NCBI RefSeq assembly: GCF_030409505.1 | Contig: NZ_JAUFPZ010000002.1 | Location: forward strand, 558,001 to 622,000 | DNA: 64,000 bases | Source of the DNA: Zunongwangia endophytica | GTDB taxonomy: Bacteria; Bacteroidota; Bacteroidia; Flavobacteriales; Flavobacteriaceae | Reading direction: 5' to 3' | In this document: piece after piece, positions 42,937 through 53,100 of the stretch | Layout of the letters: each line of letters starts with the position of its first letter | How positions within the stretch are numbered: the first letter of the stretch is position 1 | Position numbers and translations under genes: made by a program | The notes under the pieces: generated by a model | Seen by the model: the letters and a program-made list of their open reading frames with translations, nothing else | The model's database searches: none | Told to the model about the DNA's origin: nothing

Positions 42937-44163
42937 TTATTCTGAGTATTCTACTTTTTCATTTCTAAAGAAGATAGCAAATAAGATCATCACCACAAAA
43001 GCAAAACCGGCAGGAACTATCCAGATATTCGTCCAATCGTGACTTCCATCGGCATTAAGATACATATCACTGATTTGACCTGCTACCCAAAACCCTATAA
43101 GCATTCCAACTCCGTAGGTTGCTAGTGTAATAAGTCCTTGGGCCGCACTTTTAATTTTTGGACCAGCTTTAGAATCGGTATAAATTTGTCCCGATACAAA
43201 GAAGAAATCATAACAAATCCCATGTAAAGCGATGCCTAAATAAAGCATGATAACTGTTTCATCTGCATTTCCGTAAGCAAATAATAGGTATCTGATGGTC
43301 CATGCCAACATTCCGGCAATAAGCGTGATTTTAAAACCATATCTCTTAAAGAAAAAAGGAATCAATAAAAGAAATAAAGCTTCTGAAACCTGACCAATAG
43401 CCATTTTTGCAGTAGGCGATCCCATACCTATTTCAGCTAAAAACGGATTTGCATTTTGATAATAAAAGGCTAGAGGAATACAAATTAATATTGAAGATAA
43501 AAAGAACATTAAAAAGTTCCTATTCTTCAGTAATCCAATAGCTTCTAATCCCAGTATATCTTTAATAGTAATTTTCTCTCCTTTACCAGAAGGCGGAGTT
43601 TTAGGTAAGCTGAAACTAAAAAGGCCTAATATTGTTGATGCAATAGCCACCATTAAGAATGTATACTTTAGCATCCCTTCAGCTCTTGCTTCCGGTGCAT
43701 CCCAAGCAAACACTGTACTAATAACCACTCCTGAGACAATCCATCCGATAGTTCCAAAAACTCTAATATTAGAGAATTCTTTAGATGGGTCTTTCATTTG
43801 CGCAAATGAAATAGAGTTTACTAAAGCCAAAGTTGGCATGTATAATATCATGTATCCTAGCACATAGGGATAAAAACTTCCAAAGTCTACAGAGCTGTAC
43901 ATCAAATACATTAAAATAGCACCAATTAGATGCAAAACGCCTAAAATCCTTTCAGCATTAAAAAATCTATCAGCAATAAGACCAATGATAAAAGGGGCGA
44001 TAATTGCTCCCCAAGATTGTGTTGAAAATGCCATCGCAGTTTCTGCTCCCGTAGCTTGCAAATTATCAGCCAAAAAAGTGCCTAAGGTAACAAACCATCC
44101 GCCCCAGATAAAAAATTCTAGGAACATCATAAGGGATAACTGAAATCTAATCCGTTTTTTCAT
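42937..44163 (-). CDS. MFS transporter, nucleoside/sugar permease type
   Basis: This 408-residue inner-membrane protein has about 12 helices and resembles the nucleoside:proton symporter group of the major facilitator superfamily (RFQLSLMMFLEFFIWGGWFV at the start; GTIGWIVSGVVIS). In Bacteroidota this group is often found with sugar oxidoreductases, so the substrate here is more likely a sugar or keto-sugar than a nucleoside. It lies 9 nt after the isomerase lipoprotein. Confidence 0.9.
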   Translation of the reverse strand: MKKRIRFQLSLMMFLEFFIWGGWFVTLGTFLADNLQATGAETAMAFSTQSWGAIIAPFIIGLIADRFFNAERILGVLHLIGAILMYLMYSSVDFGSFYPYVLGYMILYMPTLALVNSISFAQMKDPSKEFSNIRVFGTIGWIVSGVVISTVFAWDAPEARAEGMLKYTFLMVAIASTILGLFSFSLPKTPPSGKGEKITIKDILGLEAIGLLKNRNFLMFFLSSILICIPLAFYYQNANPFLAEIGMGSPTAKMAIGQVSEALFLLLIPFFFKRYGFKITLIAGMLAWTIRYLLFAYGNADETVIMLYLGIALHGICYDFFFVSGQIYTDSKAGPKIKSAAQGLITLATYGVGMLIGFWVAGQISDMYLNADGSHDWTNIWIVPAGFAFVVMILFAIFFRNEKVEYSE

Positions 44164-44172
44164 ATTTTTAAT

Positions 44173-45174
44173 TTAGAGTTGCGCGGCCTCTTCGAGTAAT
44201 AATTCTTTTGTCTTTAATATTCCCTCTTCTGGAGTTAGATTTGATCCTTCGAATTCTACTCCTATCCAACCTTTGTATCCAGATTCTTTTACGATTTTAA
44301 GGATTCTTGAAATATCCATAGAAGACTCTTTTCCTTCCTCATTAAAATCATAAGTTTTCGCACTAACGGCTTTTGCGTAAGGCATCATTTCTTCTATTCC
44401 TTGATAGGTGGGATATTCTTCAACACATTCTGCACCCCACATTTCACCATTCTTTCTGCGCAGGCAAAAATTACCAAAATCGGGTAATGTTCCACAGTTT
44501 GGTAAATCAACTTCGTCCATAACTTCAGCTAAAAGCTTAGCATTGCTAGATAAACCGCCGTGATTTTCCACTAATACATTAATACCTTTGGTAGAAGCAT
44601 ATTCAGATAATTCAGTTAAGCCTTTTACCGCATTTGTTTTCCACTCTGCTTCTTTATTACTTCCAAACAGATTTACTCTGATGGCATGGCAGTCCAAAAA
44701 TTGAGCTGCATCTACCCATCTTTTATGTTTTTGGATGGCTTCTTCTCTTTTTTCATCTTCCATCGCTGCTAAATCTCCTTCATCATCGACCATTATCAGC
44801 ACATTTTCAACATTAAATTGCTCACTTTTTGCTTTTAAAGTGTCTAAAAGTTTTGAGAATGCAGCTTCAGGATTATCTGAATCTCGATATTTATCAAAAT
44901 AAAGCTGATTTACATATTCGACTCCTTCAAAACCTAACTGACTTGCTTTTTCAGCAAAATCAATTGCATCTAATTTTCCGCTGTGAATTGGTTTTTCTAA
45001 AGACCATTGCGCCAAACTTAATTTGAAGAAAGGTTTATTGCTTACAGTAGAATCAATGGATGCGGAGGTATTCTCTTTATTTTCTGTTTCTTTATTTTTA
45101 CAAGAAAGTAATGATAAATTGAAGACAATAAAGCCTAAAAATATGATTCGAAACCTGGATGTTTTGATGTTCAT
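44173..45174 (-). CDS. sugar isomerase/epimerase family lipoprotein (TIM barrel)
   Basis: This 333-residue protein has a lipoprotein signal (lipobox LSLLSC, Cys at about 25) and a xylose-isomerase-like TIM barrel with INVLVENHGGLSSNAKLLAE and GYKGWIGVEFEGSNLTPEEG. It should work in the periplasm on a keto-sugar before import. It is the first gene of the minus-strand operon (followed by MFS, Gfo/Idh/MocA, TIM barrel and DUF1080) and is divergent from the GMC oxidoreductase. Confidence 0.9.
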   Translation of the reverse strand: MNIKTSRFRIIFLGFIVFNLSLLSCKNKETENKENTSASIDSTVSNKPFFKLSLAQWSLEKPIHSGKLDAIDFAEKASQLGFEGVEYVNQLYFDKYRDSDNPEAAFSKLLDTLKAKSEQFNVENVLIMVDDEGDLAAMEDEKREEAIQKHKRWVDAAQFLDCHAIRVNLFGSNKEAEWKTNAVKGLTELSEYASTKGINVLVENHGGLSSNAKLLAEVMDEVDLPNCGTLPDFGNFCLRRKNGEMWGAECVEEYPTYQGIEEMMPYAKAVSAKTYDFNEEGKESSMDISRILKIVKESGYKGWIGVEFEGSNLTPEEGILKTKELLLEEAAQL

Positions 45175-45274
45175 AAATTCTCTTAATATGTTATAATAAA
45201 TTGAAGAATAATTTTTATTTCAGTTATAAAAGTATTGTTTTTTGTAAAGATGTGAAATTATACTCAATAATTTA

Positions 45275-45282
45275 TATATTTG
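45275..45282 (+). promoter_or_regulatory. -7 element for the GMC oxidoreductase operon
   Basis: TATATTTG matches TAnnTTTG exactly, with TGTG (one off TTTG) 20 nt upstream as a possible -33 element. It lies 40 nt before the GTG start at 45323, within the 148-bp divergent region. Confidence 0.5.
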
Positions 45283-45322
45283 AGATGATTCGATTATCAA
45301 ATTATTAACCAATAACAAAATT

Positions 45323-47029
45323 GTGAGCAAAAGCTATTATCAAAACGAGACCTACGATGCCATTGTGGTTGGTACAGGAATTAGTGGAGGATGGGCCGCA
45401 AAAGAATTGTGCGAAAAGGGTTTTAAAACTCTGGTGTTAGAAAGAGGACGCATGATAGAACACGTGAAAGATTATCCCACGATGAATGATGATCCTTGGG
45501 ATTATCAATTTAAAGGAAAACAAACTCGCGAAGAAGCTGCGCGCCAACAGAAACAAGCCCGTACAGGATATTCTACGAATAAGGCTAGTGCACATTGGTT
45601 TGTAGATGATATAGATCACCCGTATAACGAAGAAAAGAGATTCGACTGGATGCGTGGATACCATGTAGGAGGTCGATCAATAATGTGGGGACGTCATAGC
45701 TATCGTCTTAGTGATTTAGATTTCGAAGCAAATAAAAAAGATGGAGTAGGTGTCGATTGGCCTATTCGTTATAAAGATATTGCGCCCTGGTATGATTATG
45801 TAGAATCCTACATAGGGGTAAGTGGCCGCAAAGAAGGATTAAACCAATTACCAGATGGTAATTTTTTGCCTCCTATGGATCTAAATTGTTTAGAGGAGCA
45901 TGTAAGAGAGCGAATTGCAGAAAACTTTGAAGGCCGAGTTTTAACCGCAGGGAGAGTAGCCCATATAACCGGAGATAAGAAATTTGAAGGACGTTCTAAT
46001 TGTCAGTTTAGAAATCGTTGTATTAGAGGTTGCCCTTATGGCGGTTACTTTAGCAGCCCATCTTCTACATTGCCGGCGGCAAGCAAAACTAATAACATGA
46101 CCCTGAGACCTTATTCTATTGTAAGTGAAGTGTTATATGATCCCGATACTAAAGAAGCGACAGGTGTAAAAGTAATCGATACGGAAACTAAAGAAGAGAT
46201 GGAATTTAATGCCAATGTCATATTCCTTTGCGCTTCTTCAATGGCTTCTACCAGCATTCTAATGCAATCCAAATCTGATAGATTTCCTGACGGCTTAGGA
46301 AACGATAGTGGAGAACTGGGACACAATATTATGGATCATCACTTTCAGGTTGGAGCTTCAGGAAAGTATGATGGTTTTGAAGATTCTTATTATAAGGGTA
46401 GAAAGCCAAACGGAATTTACCTGCCACGTTTCAGAAATTTAAGTGATAATGAAGGCTTAGATTTTATAAGAGGATATGGCTACCAGGGAGGTGCTAGTCG
46501 TGATAACTGGCAAGAAACTATTGCAGAATTGGGATATGGTAAGGAGATGAAAGAAGCCATTACAAAACCGGGAGGATGGACGATGGGTCTTTTAGCTTTT
46601 GGAGAATGCCTGCCTTACCATGATAACAAAATGACTTTGAATTACGATAAGCTCGATAAATGGGGAATTCCTACAATTACATTTGATGCTGAATTTAAAG
46701 AAAACGAGATTAAAATGCGTAAGGATATGAAAGAGCAGGCTATCGCTATGTTAGAAAAAGCAGGCTGCCGTGATATTTCTTCTTACGATAATTTAGGAGC
46801 TCCGGGACTTGGTATCCATGAAATGGGAACAGCAAGAATGGGACGTGATCCAGAAACTTCTGTTTTGAACGGAAATAATCAGGTACACGCTGTTAAAAAC
46901 GTTTATGTTACCGATGGCGCATTTATGACTTCTTCAGGTTGTCAAAATCCATCGCTTACATACATGGCAATGACTGCCAGAGCCGCAGATCACGCCTCTA
47001 AAAACTTTAAAAAATCGTCTAACTCCTAA
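45323..47029 (+). CDS. GMC family oxidoreductase (glucoside 3-dehydrogenase-like)
   Basis: This 568-residue flavoenzyme has the FAD fold DAIVVGTGISGGWAAKEL, a cysteine-rich motif CQFRNRCIRGCPYGG typical of the gluconate 2-dehydrogenase/glucoside 3-dehydrogenase branch, and the C-terminal GIHEMGTARMG and SGCQNPSLTYMAMT with the catalytic His/Asn. It probably oxidises C3 of a sugar in the periplasm. It has no signal peptide and may be exported with its Tat partner encoded 9 nt downstream. The start is GTG; a TTG lies two bases before. Confidence 0.92.
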   Translation: MSKSYYQNETYDAIVVGTGISGGWAAKELCEKGFKTLVLERGRMIEHVKDYPTMNDDPWDYQFKGKQTREEAARQQKQARTGYSTNKASAHWFVDDIDHPYNEEKRFDWMRGYHVGGRSIMWGRHSYRLSDLDFEANKKDGVGVDWPIRYKDIAPWYDYVESYIGVSGRKEGLNQLPDGNFLPPMDLNCLEEHVRERIAENFEGRVLTAGRVAHITGDKKFEGRSNCQFRNRCIRGCPYGGYFSSPSSTLPAASKTNNMTLRPYSIVSEVLYDPDTKEATGVKVIDTETKEEMEFNANVIFLCASSMASTSILMQSKSDRFPDGLGNDSGELGHNIMDHHFQVGASGKYDGFEDSYYKGRKPNGIYLPRFRNLSDNEGLDFIRGYGYQGGASRDNWQETIAELGYGKEMKEAITKPGGWTMGLLAFGECLPYHDNKMTLNYDKLDKWGIPTITFDAEFKENEIKMRKDMKEQAIAMLEKAGCRDISSYDNLGAPGLGIHEMGTARMGRDPETSVLNGNNQVHAVKNVYVTDGAFMTSSGCQNPSLTYMAMTARAADHASKNFKKSSNS

Positions 47030-47038
47030 TCGAAAATC

Positions 47039-47692
47039 ATGAATAGAAGACAAGCCTTAAGAAATATTGGATTGGGAGCTGGAGTGATATTTGTTGGCCC
47101 CAGTACACTAAGCTTATTGCAAAGTTGTAAGAGCGATCCAACTTACGATTGGAATCCTACTTTTTTATCTGCTGCAAATGGATTTATACTGAAAGAGGTT
47201 TTAGAAGTAATTTTGCCTAAAACAGATACCGCTGGTGCCGGCGACTTAAATTTAGCTGAATTTATAGATTCTTATATGGCTGAGGTCGCTCCAGAATCAC
47301 AACAAGAAGAATTCCAGAAATCCGCTGATGCTTTTGCGAGTGCTTTTGAAAAAGAATTCGCTGAAAATCCTGGGAATGGTACGACTGAACAATATGATAA
47401 AATTATAGCAAAATACTTAAAAGCCAGTCCAGAAGAAAAGCAACGTTTTATGCCAAAAAGGAATACTGAAACTCAGGATCCTCAAGATAGAGCTCCTGAA
47501 GAAGATATAGCTGAAAACCATGATTCTGGTGCTCTAGCATATTTAGAAATTGTTAGAGATGTCGGGATTTGGGCTTGGCTAACAAGTGAACAAATAGGAG
47601 AAAATGTACTTTGGTACGATCCAATCCCCGGAGAATACATTCCTTGTGGAACAGTAGAAGAATTTGGAGGAGGAAAAGCAATGTCGCTTTAG
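47039..47692 (+). CDS. gluconate 2-dehydrogenase subunit 3 family protein, Tat lipoprotein
   Basis: This 217-residue protein starts with a twin-arginine signal (NRRQALRNIG) and ends the signal with a lipobox LLQSC (Cys at about 30). The rest matches the gluconate 2-dehydrogenase subunit 3 family, the small chain that carries the GMC flavoprotein across the membrane (LEVILPKTDTAGAGDLNLAE and the end GEYIPCGTVEE). It is 9 nt after the GMC gene and forms a complex with it. Confidence 0.92.
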   Translation: MNRRQALRNIGLGAGVIFVGPSTLSLLQSCKSDPTYDWNPTFLSAANGFILKEVLEVILPKTDTAGAGDLNLAEFIDSYMAEVAPESQQEEFQKSADAFASAFEKEFAENPGNGTTEQYDKIIAKYLKASPEEKQRFMPKRNTETQDPQDRAPEEDIAENHDSGALAYLEIVRDVGIWAWLTSEQIGENVLWYDPIPGEYIPCGTVEEFGGGKAMSL

Positions 47693-47751
47693 AACCTTTT
47701 TAATGTTTTTTATAAAATTAGTTTGCATTTTGGTTGTGCTAATTGTTATAT

Positions 47752-47787
47752 AAAAAAAGCTGTCCTTTTAATTAGGACAGCTTTTTT
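47752..47787. terminator. terminator after the GMC operon
   Basis: AAAAAAAGCTGTCCT pairs with AGGACAGCTTTTTTA around a 6-nt loop. It lies between convergent genes and can serve both strands. Confidence 0.9.
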
Positions 47788-47931
47788 ACTTTACAGCAAT
47801 TTTTTGATTTCAAAAAAGCGGATTTGGAAATTAAAAGAATTTCTAATAGTATTTCAAATTCGAAAAAAGATTTTATTAAAGTATATCCAAATTAGATATT
47901 TATAGTAGATATTTTTTACTGAATATTTAAC

Positions 47932-48825
47932 CTATCTAACCAAAGTATAAATATCAGTTTTCCAATCAATAGAATTTCCTCCCATTTCTGGATTACTATT
48001 AAAAACTTCTAATACTTGGTCACTAAGGTTTAAATTATTCTTTTTAGCATAATCCTGTAATTTATACCAGCCGAAATGCGTGAATAGGTAATTCCCATTA
48101 AAGACCACATGCATTGCATTAAATGATGGCAGCGTTTTTAGTTTGATTTTTTCGGTTTCGGATAAACCTTCTTTTTGTATAATAGGAAAACAAAAATCGA
48201 ATTTAATTTCATTCGTTACTTTATCCCAGCTTTTAACCAAAACCCTTGGTTTTTCTGGCATTTCCAATTCATGTTCTAAAACATAGTCTGATAAATAACC
48301 AATATTGGTCATCATGAGCATGGCTTTTTGTTGTAACTGCCCTTTTAAACTCATGCACGCACAATCTGTTTTTGGCGCTTTTGCCTTACCAATTATTTTA
48401 ATAGAATAATTGCTTTTATCTGCTTCAATAGATTTTCGAATAATCTTGAGTTCTGCTTTAAGGCTATCTTGTTCTTTATTTTCTCCGAACAATAAAGAAA
48501 GCCGATTAGAAATACGATTTTGTGGATGATGCACAACTGCTTTTATCTGGTTTACAGAGTCATTTAAAGTTGAAATATTCCAATCGATTAGTAAGGGTTT
48601 ATCTTCAAAATCGAGTTTATGCGTTACTTTTTTATTCAGGCTTTCTTCAGTAATTTCGGCATTGCTGAAATGGTCATATTGCCAGTATTGTAATTTTTCG
48701 TAAATAATACCACTTGGAGTATTGGTGGTAAAGGCAATGCTATAGTCGTAAGGTTTAACAGCAAGATACCAGATAGAAATACCAACTAAGCCTACGATGA
48801 ATAGTCCCAAAAGTAGTTTCTTCAT
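47932..48825 (-). CDS. SRPBCC / GyrI-like domain protein with N-terminal anchor
   Basis: This 297-residue protein has an N-terminal hydrophobic anchor (about 4-22, LLGLFIVGLVGISIWYL) and then a region with the look of a SRPBCC (START-like) domain, followed by a GyrI-like small-molecule-binding half (about 165-297, with MHVVFNGNYLFTHFGWYKLQ). The domain calls are inferences from pattern only. It is the last gene of the haloperoxidase/SusCD cluster, 3 nt after the haloperoxidase gene. Its function is unknown. Confidence 0.6.
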   Translation of the reverse strand: MKKLLLGLFIVGLVGISIWYLAVKPYDYSIAFTTNTPSGIIYEKLQYWQYDHFSNAEITEESLNKKVTHKLDFEDKPLLIDWNISTLNDSVNQIKAVVHHPQNRISNRLSLLFGENKEQDSLKAELKIIRKSIEADKSNYSIKIIGKAKAPKTDCACMSLKGQLQQKAMLMMTNIGYLSDYVLEHELEMPEKPRVLVKSWDKVTNEIKFDFCFPIIQKEGLSETEKIKLKTLPSFNAMHVVFNGNYLFTHFGWYKLQDYAKKNNLNLSDQVLEVFNSNPEMGGNSIDWKTDIYTLVR

Positions 48826-48828
48826 TAT

Positions 48829-50169
48829 CTATAACGCTTTTACATTTAAAGTATTCACAACATGCTTTCCTAGATCGATTCCCTGCTCCAATCCATTTTC
48901 TATAGCTGCACGATAGTGTATGCCACCATAGAGTCTACTTAGCGCAGCTTCTTGAGCTGCATTTCTAAATGATGTATATTCTCTTTGCGGTAAGCCATAA
49001 CGTACCTCTGTATCATCTAAAAACTGAAATTGATCACCAAATAACTGCGTTAATATTTCTGCAGAAGTTCCACTTACAACAGAATGTCCGCTGGTGTACT
49101 CTGGGAATGGAGGTGTTTGTAAAACGGGTTTCCATTGGTCATCTATAAACTTATTAATAAGTGTTTCTGGACGTATAAGGTTACTGCTATATTTTTCGTC
49201 CCAGCAACTTATAAAAGCATCAGCAATACCTATACTTATAGTGGTATAGGCATAAACGGTTTTATCAAAATCAAGATTGGCTTTTTGACTTGCGATTTTT
49301 GTAATACCAATCCAGTGACCGCCAGGAGTAATTTTTTTTGTGGCAAACATTAAATGTCCACGTTGAGTTGAAACATAAGGATTACAATCCCAAAATTTAG
49401 CGATAGACAGCTCTTCAGATTTGTTCCCGGTTTTATCCATTTGATTTCTTACTTCATAAACCTCCATTAACTCTTTATAGAAAACGGATCCTACTTTCAT
49501 CGAGAATTCAGGATGAGGCTTTGGTTTAAATTGCGAAGCCGAATCTAATGTGAAAGGCCTAATTTTCATCCAATGTGGTTCTATCCCATCCATATAGGTT
49601 GGGGGAGTAGGCTGCCAACGCGAAACATCTTCAGTATACACCGAAAATTTAGGCATGGTTCGCGTTTCCTTATAGTTATCTTTATCGATCCATCTTTTGA
49701 AAGCATCAGCGACCTGCATTCCGTAGGTTTCAGAATTTAAAAAGATTTCCTCATTATTTTCTTTCCAGCGTACAAATAAACTATCCCTGTAATTGGTGAT
49801 TTCGGCTTCAGAAAAAATAAGCGTCTTCCCAATTTCTAATTGTGCGATTAAGGCCGCCATTTTATAATCTATATTTTTGGTAGTATCTAATACCGGGATT
49901 TTGATATCTGCATTTATAGTTTTTGTGAGGGACTCTAATTCGGGATTATGTTGCGCTACAATTTCGTAGGCAGCAAGGTTAGCATACGAATAAATTCGGC
50001 TTGCGACCGGTGGCGAGAAAATATCATGCACCATGATATTGGTAATTTGGTCTAAAGAGGCGTGATAATCTAAAGCGCTTATGTTTAGGGCTTCAATATT
50101 TGTATTTTTATCATCTGCACAGGCGCTGAGTATTGCTATACTTAAAAGTAACATTAGAGCTTTTCTCAT
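48829..50169 (-). CDS. vanadium-dependent haloperoxidase / PAP2-type lipoprotein
   Basis: This 446-residue protein has a lipobox (LSAC, Cys at 17) and the PAP2/vanadium haloperoxidase active-site set: KYSSNLIRP (about 327-335), EYTSGHSVVSG (about 359-369) and SRLYGGIHYRAA (about 412-423). All the vanadate- or phosphate-binding Lys, Arg, Ser, Gly, His residues are present. It may oxidise halide with hydrogen peroxide or act as a phosphatase; sequence alone does not decide. It lies 2 nt after the second VCBS gene. Confidence 0.87.
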   Translation of the reverse strand: MRKALMLLLSIAILSACADDKNTNIEALNISALDYHASLDQITNIMVHDIFSPPVASRIYSYANLAAYEIVAQHNPELESLTKTINADIKIPVLDTTKNIDYKMAALIAQLEIGKTLIFSEAEITNYRDSLFVRWKENNEEIFLNSETYGMQVADAFKRWIDKDNYKETRTMPKFSVYTEDVSRWQPTPPTYMDGIEPHWMKIRPFTLDSASQFKPKPHPEFSMKVGSVFYKELMEVYEVRNQMDKTGNKSEELSIAKFWDCNPYVSTQRGHLMFATKKITPGGHWIGITKIASQKANLDFDKTVYAYTTISIGIADAFISCWDEKYSSNLIRPETLINKFIDDQWKPVLQTPPFPEYTSGHSVVSGTSAEILTQLFGDQFQFLDDTEVRYGLPQREYTSFRNAAQEAALSRLYGGIHYRAAIENGLEQGIDLGKHVVNTLNVKAL

Positions 50170-50171
50170 GC

Positions 50172-53100
50172 TTAGTTGAGTTTATAAATTTCTGGTTTAT
50201 CGTTATTAAAGGTTACTAGTAAATAATCCTGGTTTTCAAAATTTAAAATATCAAGGTTAATTAACGCCTTTTGTGTAAAATTAATACCAAGATCTTTTGC
50301 TTCGATATAAGTGTCGACAGATTGCAGCATAATGCCGGCGAGTTGATCGAATTTGCCATGATATGGTATCGTTCCAAAATAATTACCGCCAATAAGCACT
50401 TCAGTTTTGTCGTCTTTATTAAAATCGTACTCCAAAAATGATGTTATTGGGGATATTTGTAAAGGATTTTTAAAAGCTTTAAAGCTGAAATTTCCATTTT
50501 CATTTAGCAAATATCCTGAAGCAAGTGTTTCAACTTCCAAAATTTCCGCTTTATTCAGCTTTTCGCTACTAAAGATTTCTTCGACCGTTTTACCTGCAAA
50601 ACTTTTATAGTTGGGGAATTTTTTACGCAGATAAGACAATTGTCCCACCAGCATATCTAAACCATTAACGGGATAGTAGTTGCCATTTTTTTCCTGGGCT
50701 AGAATGGTTTCAGTACTTCCGTTAGTATCAAAATCAAGATAATACATTTTAAGCGGATTCTCTCTATTTGCGCTCAATTTTGTGTTTAATCCCCAGTTTC
50801 CTAGCAAATAATCCTTATCACCATCATCGTCTATATCAAATGCGGCGATAGTTTGCCATAATCCTTTTAAATCACCTTCAATTTTGTATGCTGTAAGTTT
50901 TCCTCCTTGATTCTCATAGAATTTTGGTGCCATCCATTCGCCAACTACGATAAGATCGATCTGCCCATCATTATTAAAGTCGGTCCAGGTAGCATCGGTA
51001 ATCATTCCAATTTGTCCAAGATTATTTTTTTGATCGATGCTAAAATTTCCATTTTCGTTTTTCAGTAAAAATGACTGCGAAATTTTACCAAAATCGTTAG
51101 AAACTGCAGCGCCGCCTACAAAAAGATCTATATCGCCATCGCTATCATAATCGGCTGCTTTTACCACGCTACCATTTTCAAAATATTCCGGAAATTTACT
51201 TTTACTGAAGTTTTTATCTTGCTGGAGATATAATCGATCTAATAAGGCTTTGTTTTCACCATAATATTCTCCGCCCCCCGAAACAATAAGCAAATCATTT
51301 TCTCCATTATTGTCAAAATCTTCGATTACTGCCGAAATATCTTCTGTGTGAATATCCTCCTCTAAAGCCGAAATTGTTTGTTTTTCGAAGCCTTTTTTGG
51401 TTTGAAAATAGACTGCTGAATTGTCGAATTTTGCACTTCCGAAGAAAATATCTTCTTTCCCATCGCCATTGATATCTTTTACCACAACGGCCGGGCCACG
51501 ATCTGAAATTTTATACGGAATTAGTTTTTGGCGATCAAAATCTTGATAGCGATTCTCTTTATGCTCGTAATCAAGCCCTGGCAACGAATCGACTTTAGTA
51601 AACCATGGCTCATTTTTTATAAAAAGGGTAGTGTAGTTTACTTTTTTTAGATTTTCCTCTGGCTTTAGATAAAGTGTTTGCCCCAAGTCGATATTCGATA
51701 ATTTCTGAATAGAATTATTGGGCCAAATAATTAAAAGAGAATCGATTTTAGTAGTTTCCGGAAAGCCAAAATGTATTACAGCCTCTGAAGCCGATTGAAA
51801 TCCGCGTGTAGTAAATAATTGTTTTATTTGTCGGTTCCCATTTTGATAAGCAATTGCTTTACTGCCAATTCCCTGAATATTTGAAGTTTTGTACTCCAAT
51901 TTTATTTTCAGATAATTCTTATTGTTTTTAGTAATTAAGTTTTCATAAATCCGTGCCGGCGAGTTAATATTGTTGGTAATAATATCCAGATCGCCATCGT
52001 TATCTAAATCGGCATAAGCCGAGCCGGTACTCATAATACTGTCTTTTGAGATCCAGACGCCAGAAAGATCTTTAAAATTCAGGCTTTTACTACCTTTAAA
52101 AATACGGTTTGCTACCGCTCCAGAAGGCATCATTTCGATCGCTTTTTTATCGATTTTATTTCCTTTACTCAGTTCTTTTTGAATCTGATTATTCGAAACA
52201 TATTTTATATAATCGTAGTCATTTGGGCGCTTTGGGATTCCTGTTGAAATAAAAACGTCCTGTATTCCGTCTAAATCATAATCAGCAAAAAGCGCACTCC
52301 AGCTCCAATCGGTAGCGGCCAGACCACTAATTAATCCTAGATCCTGAAAATATTCACCTCCCTGATTTATTTGCAACATGTTGCGGCTAAATTGATCGTG
52401 ATAATGCAGACGTTCACTCTTCATTTTATGGATATCTGGGGAATCATCGCCCATACTCGTTTTAATCACTTTTTCATCATCAGGAAGCATATCCAAGGTG
52501 AGAATATCCAAAAATCCATCGTTATTCACATCGGCAGCATCGCTACCCATAGAAAATCTGCTGGTATGCCCAAATTTAGATTTTAGACTTTCGGTAAAAG
52601 TACCGTCACCATTATTCAGATAATAAAAATCGTCTTCATGAAAATCGTTGCTGATGTAGATATCGGTAAAGCCATCGTTATTAAAATCGGCTGTAGCTAT
52701 CCCAAGTCCGTAACCATTTGAGCCACCGTAAATCCCGGCTTCTTCGCTAACATCGGTAAAATGATCGCCGTCGTTTCTTAACAGTTTATCGCCACTTTTT
52801 TTATTCCGTTTCTCTCTAATTTCAGCAGGACCATAGGTGTTTACCGTATGCACAGCATGATTCAGCAAATACATATCTAAATCGCCATCGTTGTCATAAT
52901 CAAAAAAGGCAGCATTGGTACTATAATTCTGGAAATCTAAACCAAAATCGGCTGCTTTTTCAGTAAAAGTTCCGTTGCCATTATTGATAAAGAGTTCATT
53001 TTTCCCTTTTAGCCCATTAATACCAACAACGGCGCAAACATAGATATCCAAAAGATTGTCCCCATTAATATCCACTATCGCTGTACCCGTGTTCCAATCT

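Noticed and set aside
47723..47905. 60-residue open frame spanning the terminator at 47752
   Set aside because: It runs through a strong terminator hairpin and has low-complexity composition; no family features.
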